Shown here piece after piece: positions 16,738-24,868 of a stretch of DNA of 64,000 nt. Source of the stretch: Pseudomonadota bacterium (GTDB taxonomy: Bacteria; Pseudomonadota; Alphaproteobacteria; Caulobacterales; Caulobacteraceae); the NCBI GenBank assembly GCA_018241995.1, contig JAFECT010000003.1:558001-622000 (forward strand). Reading direction: 5' to 3'. The notes below the pieces were generated by a model that saw only the letters and a program-made list of their open reading frames with translations, did not search any database and had not been told where the DNA came from. The position numbers and the translations under genes are program-made. Positions within the stretch are counted from its first letter, which is position 1. Each line of letters starts with the position of its first letter.

Positions 16738-17649
16738 TCAGCCGCCGACGTTGTTCTTCACCAGGGCCTTGGCGGCGCGGAAGATGCGGTCGTCGTGGCG
16801 GTCGTGGCTCTTGACCACGGCGGCGACCACCGGGCCGGTGGGCGGGCCCCAGGCTTCGTAGCCGACCATCTTCCAGCCGCCTTCCGGCGCGCTGTCGTCC
16901 TTCAGCACATAGGTGGCGCGCAGGCCCGTGCCGTGGCGCGTGGAGCGCACCTCGGCCGCATCGTTCTGGGCGCGGACGGTGACGTCCTCGTGGTCGGAGT
17001 TGATCTGGACGTTGGCGGAGCCCGAGCCCTTCTTGCCGTCGGCGTTGATGTGCATGCCGCCGATGTCGATGTGGGCGCCCTTGTCGTTGGCGTCGACATG
17101 CAGGCCCGGCAGGTTCACCCGCGCGGAGTCGCCCTTGGTCTTCACGTGAACGCCGGGCATGTCGACCTTGACGTTGTCGTTCTTGCGGCCCTGGCCCGAG
17201 CTCTCGGCGTCGGCGCGGCGCTCAGCCTCGGCGGCCTGGCGATCGGCTTCCGCGGCCTTGCGGTCGGCGTCGGCGGCCTTCCGGTCCGCTTCGGCCGCCT
17301 GCTGCCTGGCGGCGGCGTCGCCTGCGGCCAGCTTGGCGGCCAAGCCCGGCATCAGGGCGTTCAGCTCCTTCTCCATCGGAGCCAGGGTGTCCTCAGGCTT
17401 GTCGCCGGCCGAGAGCTTGATCAGGCGCAGCGTCACCTCCGCGCCCTTGGGCCCGGCGTAGTCGCAGGACAGGCCGTCGGCGGCGGTGCGCACCCGGGTC
17501 AGGGCGCCCTGGTGGTCGGGGCATTGCAGTTGGGAGATCGCGCGCAGAGGCTTGGAGTCGTCTTCGCGTATGCTGGTCCTGGATGAACGCCCGTCGTCGC
17601 AGGCGGTCAGCAGGATCAAGGGGGCGGCGGCGAGGATAGCCTTACGCAT
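16738..17649 (-). CDS. Lipoprotein with coiled-coil and repeated beta motifs
   Basis: 303 residues. A lipobox (LILLTAC, Cys17) predicts a lipid-anchored envelope protein. Residues 112-149 are an Ala/Asp/Arg/Gln-rich helical repeat built on the unit AADRKAAE, a likely coiled coil. Residues 160-203 contain three copies of a beta-like unit (VDMPGVHV, VNLPGLHV, IDIGGMHI), each followed by a turn of Asp/Lys/Gly. The C-terminal domain (residues 215-290) contains TYVLKDDSAPEGGWKMVGYE. No family is recognised. It is the first gene before the DUF938 methyltransferase, 8 nt apart. Confidence 0.75.
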   Translation of the reverse strand: MRKAILAAAPLILLTACDDGRSSRTSIREDDSKPLRAISQLQCPDHQGALTRVRTAADGLSCDYAGPKGAEVTLRLIKLSAGDKPEDTLAPMEKELNALMPGLAAKLAAGDAAARQQAAEADRKAADADRKAAEADRQAAEAERRADAESSGQGRKNDNVKVDMPGVHVKTKGDSARVNLPGLHVDANDKGAHIDIGGMHINADGKKGSGSANVQINSDHEDVTVRAQNDAAEVRSTRHGTGLRATYVLKDDSAPEGGWKMVGYEAWGPPTGPVVAAVVKSHDRHDDRIFRAAKALVKNNVGG

Positions 17650-17744
17650 CGTTGGACCTGGGTTTTCTTTGTTTTCTGACGCTGAAACTGACGCTTGATC
17701 CCCCAGGACGCCAGTGAATTCGCTGTAAGGCGAAGAGTTGCCTT

Positions 17745-18608
17745 TCAGGCCCCCGGGCGCACGCCCTCGCGGCGCGCCAGGAACGCCAGGCGTTCGAACA
17801 GGTGAACGTCCTGCTCGTTCTTGAGCAAGGCGCCGTGCAGGGGCGGGATCAGCTTCTTCGGGTCGCGCTCGCGCAGCACCGTCTCGTCGATGTCCTCGAC
17901 GAGCAGGAGTTTCAGCCAGTCCAGCAGTTCCGACGTCGAGGGTTTCTTCTTCAGGCCGGGGACTTGGCGCATGTCATAGAAGATCTTCAGCGCCTCACCG
18001 ACCAGCCGCTGCTTGATGTCGGGGAAGTGCACCTCGACGATGGCGCGCATGGTCTCTTCGTCGGGGAAGCGGATGTAGTGGAAGAAGCAGCGGCGCAGGA
18101 AGGCGTCCGGCAGCTCCTTCTCGTTGTTGGAGGTGATGACCACGATGGGGCGCACCCTGGCCGACACCGTCTCGTTGGTCTCGTAGACGTAGAACTCCAT
18201 GCGATCGAGTTCCTGCAGCAGGTCGTTGGGGAACTCGATGTCGGCCTTGTCGATCTCGTCGATCAGCAGCACCGGCCGCTCGGGCGCCTCGAACGCCTCC
18301 CAAAGCTTGCCGCGCTTGATGTAGTTCTTGACGTCCTTGACCCGCTCGTCGCCGAGCTGACTGTCCCGAAGCCTGGTCACCGCATCGTATTCGTAGAGGC
18401 CCTGGTGCGCCTTGGTGGTCGACTTGACGTGCCAGGTGATCAGGGGCGCGTTCAGGGCCTTGGCGATCTCGTAGGCCAGCACGGTCTTGCCGGTGCCCGG
18501 CTCCCCCTTGATCAGCAGGGGCCGCTCCAGCGCCACCGCCGCGTTGACCGCGACCTTCAGATCTTCGGTGGCGATATAGTCCTGGGTGCCTTCGAAGCGC
18601 GCGGCCAT
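17745..18608 (-). CDS. MoxR-family AAA+ ATPase
   Basis: 287 residues from the ATG at 18608; an upstream in-frame TTG (18665) lies before any plausible ribosome binding site and is rejected. Walker A (KGEPGTGKT), Walker B (LLIDEID), sensor ITSNNEKELPDAFLRR and the MoxR C-terminal helical lid are present. MoxR ATPases usually act with a VWA-domain partner encoded next door to mature proteins or metal centres. No VWA or DUF58 gene is adjacent here; the next genes are the lipoprotein (downstream) and the acidic pair (upstream). Confidence 0.85.
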   Translation of the reverse strand: MAARFEGTQDYIATEDLKVAVNAAVALERPLLIKGEPGTGKTVLAYEIAKALNAPLITWHVKSTTKAHQGLYEYDAVTRLRDSQLGDERVKDVKNYIKRGKLWEAFEAPERPVLLIDEIDKADIEFPNDLLQELDRMEFYVYETNETVSARVRPIVVITSNNEKELPDAFLRRCFFHYIRFPDEETMRAIVEVHFPDIKQRLVGEALKIFYDMRQVPGLKKKPSTSELLDWLKLLLVEDIDETVLRERDPKKLIPPLHGALLKNEQDVHLFERLAFLARREGVRPGA

Positions 18609-18695
18609 TCGGGGGTCATCCTCAAACTGATCGCCGTAAACTAAAGGGCGGACCGGAGAGGGCAACCCCCGGAGGGGGGGTGAGGCCGCTGTGCG

Positions 18696-19019
18696 TCAGG
18701 TGATGCGCTTGACCGAGATCGGGTCGCTGGCGGGGAAGGTCTCCTCCACGCCCTCGTCGATCAGGGCTTCCTGACGGTCCTCAGCCTGCGCGGCCTTCCT
18801 GGTGTCCAGCTGGTCGGGTTTCTCGTTCTCTTTTAGCGGCTTGGCGGCCTTGGCGTGGGGCGCGTGAATCTTGCGCTCGTGGCCGGTGGTGGGCTGAGGC
18901 TCGCCGGCGGCTTCCCGTTCGAAGCTCTTGGCCTCCTCGGGCTCCGGCTGCGGGTGCCAGCGCTTAAGTTCCACCTCGTCGGCGCGCTTGGTGGGGGCGG
19001 GGGTCTTGTCGGGGGTCAT
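18696..19019 (-). CDS. Small hydrophilic hypothetical protein ending in a PASDPIS motif
   Basis: 107 residues, with no hydrophobic segment, rich in Lys, Glu, Pro and Ala, probably disordered for most of its length. The C-terminus, EETFPASDPISVKRI, resembles a short motif seen at the end of many small proteobacterial proteins of unknown function. The ATG at 19019 overlaps the upstream stop (TGATG), so the gene is translationally coupled to the acidic protein; a GTG three nt earlier is the alternative. Function unknown. Confidence 0.65.
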   Translation of the reverse strand: MTPDKTPAPTKRADEVELKRWHPQPEPEEAKSFEREAAGEPQPTTGHERKIHAPHAKAAKPLKENEKPDQLDTRKAAQAEDRQEALIDEGVEETFPASDPISVKRIT

Positions 19020-19486
19020 CACTGATCCTCGCTAGGTTTGCGGTAGCCGAGCTCTTCCAGGACGGTGTCGTCGAGCTCGCCCTTGGCTTCGAAGTGCGCG
19101 GCCGAGGCCTGGGCCCCTCGGCGATCCTGCACATCGGGTTGGTATTCCAGGTCGACGTCCTCCGGAGGCGAGGCCAGGACGCCGTCTTCCGCGTCCTCGT
19201 CCGGCACGTCCTCCTCGTCGGTCTCGTCGTAGACGTCGGTGTCGACCACCTCGTCCTCTTCCTCGAGGTCCTCTTCCTCGACGCCGTCGGGGTCGAAGCT
19301 GGCCTCGTCCATCTCGATCTCGTCGCGCCGGTCGCCCTGGCGTTGGGTCACGTCATAGACGTCGGGGAGTTCCTCGAAGGTCCTGAATTCCATGGCCCTG
19401 CCGCCGTCGTCGTCGGCGGTCAGGTTGTCCTCGTCGAACACTTCCGCCTGGTCCTGCTCGTCGGGCTCATAGGCGTCGGTCGGCAT
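19019..19486 (-). CDS. Strongly acidic hypothetical protein
   Basis: 155 residues from the ATG at 19486, with GGAAGGAG upstream. About a third of the residues are Asp or Glu, with the densest run in the middle (EEEDLEEEDEVVDTD). There is no membrane segment or signal, so it should be a soluble, low-pI, largely disordered protein. The C-terminal part (DDTVLEELGYRKPSED) is less acidic and may be a short helix. It forms a coupled pair with the small protein at 18696. I do not recognise it. Confidence 0.6.
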   Translation of the reverse strand: MPTDAYEPDEQDQAEVFDEDNLTADDDGGRAMEFRTFEELPDVYDVTQRQGDRRDEIEMDEASFDPDGVEEEDLEEEDEVVDTDVYDETDEEDVPDEDAEDGVLASPPEDVDLEYQPDVQDRRGAQASAAHFEAKGELDDTVLEELGYRKPSEDQ

Positions 19487-19554
19487 GGGGCGCTCCTTCC
19501 CAACTTGTGAGGAAAGAACGTGGCGAACCGTGACGGTGTTCCGTGTTTCGGCGC

Positions 19555-21336
19555 TTAGAACGCCTTGGAAAGCGCGCCCGCGATCTCGTCCATCACCGCG
19601 GCCCACTGGTTCAACGCGGGGGGATCGAACACCTCCACCGTGGGATACCAGGGATAGCGGTCGGTGCCGAGGCGCGGCCAGGCGCCCGGCGTTGAGATCA
19701 GCCACACCCTGGCCCCGCAGGCGGCGGCGATGTTGGTGGTGGCGTTGGCCGGGCCGATCACCAGGTCGAGCGCGCAGCAGAGCGCGGCGAGGTCATCCAG
19801 GTCGTCCTTCAGGTCGATGCCTGGCGGGTTCCAGATGTCGATGCCCGCGGCCTTGGCCTGCTCGAGCTCGGCGGAGCAGTCGCCGTACTGCAGGTTCACG
19901 AAGGCGACGCCCGGGGTCTTCAGCACCGCGCGCCACTGCTCGAAGGGCGAGAAGAAGCGTCGGCGCGCCGAATCGATCTTCAGGCTCTTCCACAGCACCC
20001 CGACCGTGGGCGCGCCCAACGCCGACAGTTGTTCGCGCCAATGGGTGACGCGGGCCGGGTCGGCCTTGAGGAAAGCAGGCGTGTTCGGGAAGGCCTCGAC
20101 CTCGCGGCGGAAGCGCCGGTTGAGCGAGCCCATCGGCGTCCAGCAATCGAAGGGGCCTGCCTCGGCCAGGAACGGCAGGGCGCGCACGATCTGATTGTCG
20201 ACGCGGAAGGTCTGGTGCGCGCCGACGAACGCCTGTGGGAAGGACTGCTGGAACAGCTTCACCTGCCGTGGCTCGACCGCGAGCATCAACTTGCCCAACG
20301 GTCCAATGGCCTGGATCAGGTCCGGCAGGACGTTGGCGAATAGGATCTCGTCGCCCAGGCCCTGCTCGCCGATCACCAGTACGGTCTTGCCGAGCACCTC
20401 CGTCTCGGGCGTCCAGCGCGGGCCGTCGACCAAAAATCGGGTGGTGTCGGGGAAGCGCGGGTCGAGCCGGATCTCGTAGTCGTCCCAGCCGCGCGCCAGG
20501 TCGCCGCCGGCGATCCGGGCCGTGGCGCGGGCCAGGCGGATCATCGGCTCGTCGGCGGGGCTCTGGTTGTCGTTCAGCGCGGCCTCGACATCCTCGAGCG
20601 CGCCTTGCAGATCGCCGGTGGAGAGGCGCGCGTTGCCGCGGTTGTAGCGGGCGCGGGCAAAGCGTGGCTCCAGCCGCAGGGCCTCATCATAGAAGGTCTG
20701 GGATTCGGCGACGTCACCCTGCTCGTTCATCACCGTGCCGAGCGTGTTCCAAAGCATCGCCGTCTCGGGGTGGGCGTAGATGACCGTGCGCAACACCTCG
20801 ATGGCTTCGGCGAAGCGCTGCTGGTCGCGCAGCGCGCAGGCCAGGTTGTTGGCGGCTTCCGGATGCCCCGGATTGCTGAGCAGGAACACCGAAAACAGCT
20901 TCTCGGCCACGTCCTTCTGCCCCAGGCTGTAGGCCAGCCGGCCCAGGTCGTTGGCGAGTTCGCCCTGGTTGGGCAGCAAGGCCAGCGCGGACTCGTAGCA
21001 GGAGATCGCAGTCCTCAGGTCGCCGGCCTTCTCACGCGAGATGGCCAGCATCCACCAGCCCAGCCCCGAGCGTTCATCGACGTTCAGCGCCTTGATCGCC
21101 CACTCGCCGCCGGCGGCGTAGTCCTCACGCCGGATCGCCTCGACCGCCTGTTCAAGCGCGGGGCGCAGGGCCTTCTGCTTCAGGTCGGTGACCGCGTCCT
21201 TCAGTCGCATCATGGCCGCGGGCGAGGCGCTGTCCCCGGCGGCGGAGGCGACCGCCCCCAGGCGCGGCGCGGCGGCGGCCACCTCGACTCCCACGGGCGC
21301 CGGTTCCTTTGCAGGGCCTGGAGAAGCTTGGGGCAT
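19555..21336 (-). CDS. flmG: TPR-glycosyltransferase, FlmG-like (flagellin glycosylation)
   Basis: 593 residues. The N-terminal half (about residues 50-290) is made of tetratricopeptide repeats; the C-terminal half is a GT-B-like glycosyltransferase region (VLVIGEQGLGDEILFANVLPD start, then ALDLVIGPANATTNIAAACG near the end). This matches Caulobacter FlmG, in which the TPR part docks flagellins and the catalytic part attaches pseudaminic-acid-type sugar to them. The gene is divergent from flbT, flaF and flagellin, the same arrangement of partners as in Caulobacter. No sugar-biosynthesis gene is in this window. The start is uncertain; an internal ATG lies 42 codons downstream. Confidence 0.75.
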   Translation of the reverse strand: MPQASPGPAKEPAPVGVEVAAAAPRLGAVASAAGDSASPAAMMRLKDAVTDLKQKALRPALEQAVEAIRREDYAAGGEWAIKALNVDERSGLGWWMLAISREKAGDLRTAISCYESALALLPNQGELANDLGRLAYSLGQKDVAEKLFSVFLLSNPGHPEAANNLACALRDQQRFAEAIEVLRTVIYAHPETAMLWNTLGTVMNEQGDVAESQTFYDEALRLEPRFARARYNRGNARLSTGDLQGALEDVEAALNDNQSPADEPMIRLARATARIAGGDLARGWDDYEIRLDPRFPDTTRFLVDGPRWTPETEVLGKTVLVIGEQGLGDEILFANVLPDLIQAIGPLGKLMLAVEPRQVKLFQQSFPQAFVGAHQTFRVDNQIVRALPFLAEAGPFDCWTPMGSLNRRFRREVEAFPNTPAFLKADPARVTHWREQLSALGAPTVGVLWKSLKIDSARRRFFSPFEQWRAVLKTPGVAFVNLQYGDCSAELEQAKAAGIDIWNPPGIDLKDDLDDLAALCCALDLVIGPANATTNIAAACGARVWLISTPGAWPRLGTDRYPWYPTVEVFDPPALNQWAAVMDEIAGALSKAF

Positions 21337-21488
21337 GACGGATTCCGGACGGGCTGAACCGGACCTAGATCGAGCCCGAATCCTTAAGGCGGCGCTAACC
21401 AGCGGGACCGCGCCGCAAGACCCCGTTAACCACGATTGTTTAGCGTCGCTTCAGTCATCAGGGCCGAAAACCGGCCGAGGGGGAAGCC

Positions 21489-21914
21489 ATGCCGCTGAAA
21501 CTTTCGCTGAAACCCGGCGAACGATTCGTCCTCAACGGGGCGGTGGTGCAGAACGGCGACCGGCGCAGCGCGCTGATCCTGCAGAACAAGGCCTCGGTCC
21601 TTCGCGAGAAGGACATCATGCAGGAGGAGGAGGCCAACTCTCCGGCCCGCCGCGTCTATTTCCCCGTGATGATGATGTACCTCGATGAGACGGGACCCAC
21701 GGCCTACTACGACGAGTTTGTCAGGCGTATCGGCGAGTTCATGGCCGTGCTGCGTAACCCGGATGTCCTGGCCGAATGCATCAACGTGTCCAAGCACGTG
21801 ATGGCGCGTGAGTATTACAAGGCGCTGATGGGGTGCCGGAAGCTGATCGAGTACGAAGACGAGAGGATCGGGCATGTCCCTTCAGGCCTACCAGCGAGCC
21901 GCGCAGCGGGCTGA
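21489..21914 (+). CDS. flbT: Flagellar post-transcriptional regulator FlbT
   Basis: 141 residues matching FlbT: it starts [19 protein letters not shown] and contains the conserved [11 protein letters not shown] and [17 protein letters not shown]. FlbT represses flagellin synthesis by binding the flagellin mRNA leader and speeding its decay when the hook is incomplete. The open frame overlaps flaF by 41 bp. It is encoded upstream of a flagellin gene whose leader can form two hairpins. Confidence 0.92.
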   Translation: MPLKLSLKPGERFVLNGAVVQNGDRRSALILQNKASVLREKDIMQEEEANSPARRVYFPVMMMYLDETGPTAYYDEFVRRIGEFMAVLRNPDVLAECINVSKHVMAREYYKALMGCRKLIEYEDERIGHVPSGLPASRAAG

Positions 21915-22242
21915 AAACCCGCGCGAGGCCGAGTACCGGCTGTTCGGCCAGGTCACTCGCTCGCTGATGGACGCGTCGACGGTCGACAGGTCCGACATCA
22001 AGACCCGTATCGAGGCGCTGGACTGGAACCGGCGCATGTGGTCGGCGCTGGCCACCGATTGCGCCCAACCCGAGAACTCGCTGCCGATCGAGGTGCGCGC
22101 GCGCATCATCTCGCTGAGCCTTTGGGTGTCCAAACACTCCTCCGCCGTGATGCGCGGCGAGGAGGACTTCCAGCCCCTGATCGACATCAATCGCATGATC
22201 ATGCAGGGCCTGACCGGCGGCGCCCCGGCCGAGGCGGCCTGA
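21874..22242 (+). CDS. flaF: Flagellar biosynthesis regulator FlaF
   Basis: 122 residues of the FlaF family ([21 protein letters not shown], then [12 protein letters not shown]). FlaF promotes flagellin production and secretion and acts opposite to FlbT; in Caulobacter it is needed for filament assembly. It overlaps the 3' end of flbT by 41 bp, which implies co-transcription and coupled translation. The flagellin gene follows 211 bp downstream with its own promoter. Confidence 0.92.
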   Translation: MSLQAYQRAAQRAENPREAEYRLFGQVTRSLMDASTVDRSDIKTRIEALDWNRRMWSALATDCAQPENSLPIEVRARIISLSLWVSKHSSAVMRGEEDFQPLIDINRMIMQGLTGGAPAEAA

Positions 22243-22363
22243 CCCCCAAGGCCACGGTCGACGAATTTGCCGGGCGGGCGGCGGAAATTGCCGAGCCCGC
22301 GCAACGCCCCTGAGGGGGCCTGAAAAATCCGAACGATTTCAGCTTAATGCAAGACGCGCCATC

Positions 22364-22377
22364 GGCATGGCGCGTGC
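22364..22377 (+). promoter_or_regulatory. Sigma-54-type promoter for flagellin
   Basis: GG (22364-22365) and GC (22376-22377) are exactly 10 nt apart in the context CGGCATGGCGCGTGCAA, matching the -24/-12 elements used by class III/IV flagellar genes in Caulobacterales. The start of transcription would be near 22388-22389, giving a leader of about 65 nt. Confidence 0.6.
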
Positions 22378-22388
22378 AAGGCGTCCTG

Positions 22389-22423
22389 CGAGCAAAACCG
22401 CTCGACGGCCCAAAAAGCGGCCG
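22389..22423 (+). promoter_or_regulatory. Flagellin mRNA leader hairpins (possible FlbT target)
   Basis: Two small hairpins follow the predicted transcription start: CGAGC/GCTCG (22389-22404) and CGGCC/GGCCG with an A-rich loop (22406-22423). FlbT is known to bind the fljK leader in Caulobacter; whether these stems are its site here is inference. Confidence 0.4.
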
Positions 22424-22453
22424 AGCACACCATCCAGAATGGAAGGACAGCCG

Positions 22454-23278
22454 ATGTTTTCGGTGAACACCAACACGGGCGCGATGGTCGCGCTCCAGAA
22501 CCTCAACTCGACCAGCATGGCGCTGCAACAGACTCAAAATCGGATCAACACCGGACTGAAGGTGGCCAGTGCGAAGGACGACGGCTCGACCTGGGCGATC
22601 GCCCAGTCGCAGCGGGCGACCGTCGCGTCTCTGGACGCCGTCAAGAACTCCCTGTCGCGCGCAAGCTCGACGGTGGATGTCGCGATGTCCGCGGGTCAAT
22701 CCGTTTCTGATCTTCTGACGCAGATGAAGCAGAAGGCGCTCGCCGCCTCTGACACCTCCCTGGACGCGACGAGTTTGGCGGCCCTGAACACCGACTTCCA
22801 ATCCCTGCGTGACCAGATCGCACAGGTCGTCTCCAACGCGGACTTCAACGGCACCAACCTGTTGAACGGCTCGCTGGCGCAGATGACCCCACTGGCCAAC
22901 GCGGATGGGACCTCGGTGATCACCGTCCAGGCTCAGAACCTCACCCTGGGAGGCGGGATCATCACCATCAACGCGACCGACACGATCGGGACTACCGCGT
23001 TGGCGACTGCCATGGTCTCGACCGTCGATACCTGTATCGACAGCGTCAACGCCGCGCTGGCCCAGCTGGGCACCAAGTCGAATGCGCTAACCACGCACCA
23101 GAATTTCGTGTCCAAACTCTCCGACACCCTGACCACGGGCATCGGGAACCTCGTCGACGCCGATCTGGCGAAGGAAAGCGCCACGCTCCAGGCGCTGCAG
23201 ACCAAGCAGCAACTGGGCGTTCAGGCTCTCTCCATCGCCAATCAGGCGCCGCAGGCGATCATGTCCCTGTTCAGGTAA
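22454..23278 (+). CDS. Flagellin (FljK type)
   Basis: 274 residues, the normal size for alphaproteobacterial flagellin. The conserved N-terminal D0/D1 helix (MFSVNTNTGAMVALQNLNST...RINTGLKVASAKDDG) and C-terminal helix (ALQTKQQLGVQALSIANQAP, ending in SLFR) are intact, separated by a short central region without the large D2/D3 domains. It forms the flagellar filament and is exported by the flagellar type III system. The start is the ATG after GGAAGGACAG; the frame upstream of it is leader. It is likely a substrate of the FlmG-like glycosyltransferase. Confidence 0.95.
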   Translation: MFSVNTNTGAMVALQNLNSTSMALQQTQNRINTGLKVASAKDDGSTWAIAQSQRATVASLDAVKNSLSRASSTVDVAMSAGQSVSDLLTQMKQKALAASDTSLDATSLAALNTDFQSLRDQIAQVVSNADFNGTNLLNGSLAQMTPLANADGTSVITVQAQNLTLGGGIITINATDTIGTTALATAMVSTVDTCIDSVNAALAQLGTKSNALTTHQNFVSKLSDTLTTGIGNLVDADLAKESATLQALQTKQQLGVQALSIANQAPQAIMSLFR

Positions 23279-23284
23279 TGCGGA

Positions 23285-23317
23285 CCGGGCGCGTCTCCCT
23301 CGCGGGAGCGCGCCCGG
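23285..23317 (+). terminator. Hairpin terminator after flagellin
   Basis: A long stem CCGGGCGCG-CTCCC / GGGAG-CGCGCCCGG with loop TCGC and one bulged T; only a weak T-rich stretch (CTCTTC) follows. Confidence 0.65.
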
Positions 23318-23442
23318 CGCCTCTTCGCTGCTTCAGCGAAACATGAATTTTGCGCAATGCGACCACAGGTGCGGTTGCGCGCGTTCGTCGAACACGCTTC
23401 ACTCAGCCGCAAAGTGCCACCTTTTGCTCCAAGGAGTGCGTT

Positions 23443-23736
23443 TTGCGCATCACTTCCCTGACCGGCCTCGTCGTCGCCGGCGCTCTCGCCTTCGGCGCCG
23501 TCGCCCAGGCCGCTCCGGCTGCGGACAAGCCCGCGGCTCCCACCACCGGCTCCCAGCCGACCTCGTCCGACAGCAAGAAGGACGATGACCGCATCGTCTG
23601 CAAGGCGCCCCAGGCCACCGGCTCGCGCCTGCCGTCGGCGCGCCAATGCAAGACCAAGCGCGAGTGGGACGAGCAGTCCCTGCGCGACCGTGCGGCCCTG
23701 GAGCACAACCAAGTCCAGCCTTACGCCCAGCACTGA
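23443..23736 (+). CDS. Small secreted TGSRLP-motif protein, copy 1
   Basis: 97 residues when read from the TTG at 23443. AAGGAG lies 6 nt before that TTG and the product then starts MRITSLTGLVVAGALA, a signal peptide like those of the four downstream paralogues, so the TTG is preferred over the in-frame ATG at 23350. The mature part is a Lys/Asp-rich spacer followed by the shared motif: DDRIVCKAPQATGSRLPSAR, then QCKTKREWD, with two Cys 15 residues apart that could form a disulfide. It is the most separate copy, closed off by its own terminator. The family is not one I can name. Confidence 0.75.
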   Translation: MRITSLTGLVVAGALAFGAVAQAAPAADKPAAPTTGSQPTSSDSKKDDDRIVCKAPQATGSRLPSARQCKTKREWDEQSLRDRAALEHNQVQPYAQH

Positions 23737-23746
23737 GAGCTGAAGG

Positions 23747-23769
23747 CCGCGCGCCCCCGCCGCGCGCGG
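23747..23769 (+). terminator. Terminator after TGSRLP copy 1
   Basis: The stem CCGCGCGC / GCGCGCGG with a 7-nt loop is followed by TTGTCTCTT. It suggests that copy 1 is transcribed separately from copies 2-5. Confidence 0.55.
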
Positions 23770-23865
23770 TTGTCTCTTCGTCGCAACAGATTTGACAGGG
23801 GCTGGGCTTCCACCCAGACTTTGGTTTGGGCGGCTAACCGTTCAAATCCTTAGGGGAGGAGCGCC

Positions 23866-24156
23866 ATGCGCAACCTGTCGTTCGCCTTGCTTGCCGCCGT
23901 CGGCGTCGCTTCACCCGCCTTCGCGGCCGATCCCGCGCCTCTGGTTCAGCCGCCGGCCGCCGCCGTGCAACCGCCGCAGAAAGACGCCATCCAGAAGGAT
24001 CTCGACCGGGTGGTGTGTAAGCCGCGCGAAGCGACCGGCTCGCGCCTGCCCTCCGCCAAGGTCTGCCGGACCCAGCGCGAGTGGAACCTGATGGAGATCG
24101 AGAACCGCCGCACCCTGGAAAAGGCCCAGGACAACCGCGGCTACAAGACCAACTAG
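23866..24156 (+). CDS. Small secreted TGSRLP-motif protein, copy 2
   Basis: 96 residues. Signal peptide MRNLSFALLAAVGVASPAFA, then a Pro/Gln/Ala-rich linker (ADPAPLVQPPAAAV), then the motif DRVVCKPREATGSRLPSAKV-CRTQREW and a charged helix ENRRTLEKAQDNRG. An AGGGGAGGA ribosome binding site precedes the ATG. Copy 3 starts 24 nt after its stop codon, so copies 2-5 look like one operon. The protein should be periplasmic or secreted; function unknown. Confidence 0.8.
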   Translation: MRNLSFALLAAVGVASPAFAADPAPLVQPPAAAVQPPQKDAIQKDLDRVVCKPREATGSRLPSAKVCRTQREWNLMEIENRRTLEKAQDNRGYKTN

Positions 24157-24180
24157 TCATCGATTTTCCGGAGGAAGCGT

Positions 24181-24477
24181 ATGCGTAGTCTGTTCGCCGC
24201 CCTTGTCGTCGCCGCCCTCGCCACGCCCGCCTTCGCGGCGGACCCGGCGCCGGCCGCCCTGGTCAAACCGCCCGCCCAGAGCGCGCAGCCGGCCCAGCTG
24301 GACACGGTCGAGAAGGATCTGGAGCGCGTGGTGTGCAAGCCGCGCCAGACCACCGGCTCGCGGCTGCCTGCGGCCAAGATCTGCCGCACCCAGCGCGAAT
24401 GGAACCTGATGGAGATCGAGAACCGGCGCCTGCTCGAGAAGGGTCAGGACACGCGTGGGCTGTTCGACAAGAAATAG
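24181..24477 (+). CDS. Small secreted TGSRLP-motif protein, copy 3
   Basis: 98 residues. Signal peptide MRSLFAALVVAALATPAFA, linker rich in Pro and Gln (KPPAQSAQPAQ), then ERVVCKPRQTTGSRLPAAKI-CRTQREW and the helix ENRRLLEKGQDTRG. It is closest to copy 2 over the motif and C-terminal helix (both carry NLMEIENRR). GGAGGAA lies before the start. Same likely location and unknown role as the other copies. Confidence 0.8.
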   Translation: MRSLFAALVVAALATPAFAADPAPAALVKPPAQSAQPAQLDTVEKDLERVVCKPRQTTGSRLPAAKICRTQREWNLMEIENRRLLEKGQDTRGLFDKK

Positions 24478-24534
24478 TCGGCTATTCTCCCGCCTTGAGG
24501 CTATCTTTCCTGTCTACGCCCTGAGGAACCCATC

Positions 24535-24843
24535 ATGCGTCGCCAGTCTCTCGCCGTCCTGATCGCCGCCGTCTCTGCGGCCGCGCTCGCTTCGCCTGTC
24601 ATGGCGGCCGATCCCGCTCCCGCCCTGGTCCAGCCGCCGGCCCAGTCGGCCCAGCCGGCCCAGAAGGACACCGCCGGCTCGGATCTCGACCGGATCATCT
24701 GCAAGCCGCGCCAAGCCACCGGCTCGCGCCTGCCGTCCTCGAAGGTTTGCCGCACCAAGCGCGAGTGGAACCAGATCGAGCTCGAGCAGCGCCGCGACCT
24801 CGAAAAGGCCCAGGACACCCGCGGGCTCAAGTCGGGCATGTAA
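24535..24843 (+). CDS. Small secreted TGSRLP-motif protein, copy 4
   Basis: 102 residues. Signal peptide MRRQSLAVLIAAVSAAALAS, the same Pro/Gln linker as copy 3 (VQPPAQSAQPAQKD), then DRIICKPRQATGSRLPSSKV-CRTKREW and the helix EQRRDLEKAQDTRG. TGAGGA lies before the ATG. A 57-bp gap separates it from copy 3, wide enough for a secondary promoter, though none is obvious. Confidence 0.8.
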   Translation: MRRQSLAVLIAAVSAAALASPVMAADPAPALVQPPAQSAQPAQKDTAGSDLDRIICKPRQATGSRLPSSKVCRTKREWNQIELEQRRDLEKAQDTRGLKSGM

Positions 24844-24868
24844 TCCGGCCGGGCGGGAGGCCCACGGC

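Noticed and set aside
17745..18608. MoxR ATPase as part of a MoxR-VWA maturation or defence module.
   Set aside because: No VWA, DUF58 or related partner gene is adjacent on either side, so only a stand-alone MoxR is claimed.
21426..21442. Possible CtrA site (TTAACC followed by TTTA) between flmG-like and flbT genes.
   Set aside because: The second half-site is imperfect and the spacing is 9 rather than 7, so it is not called.
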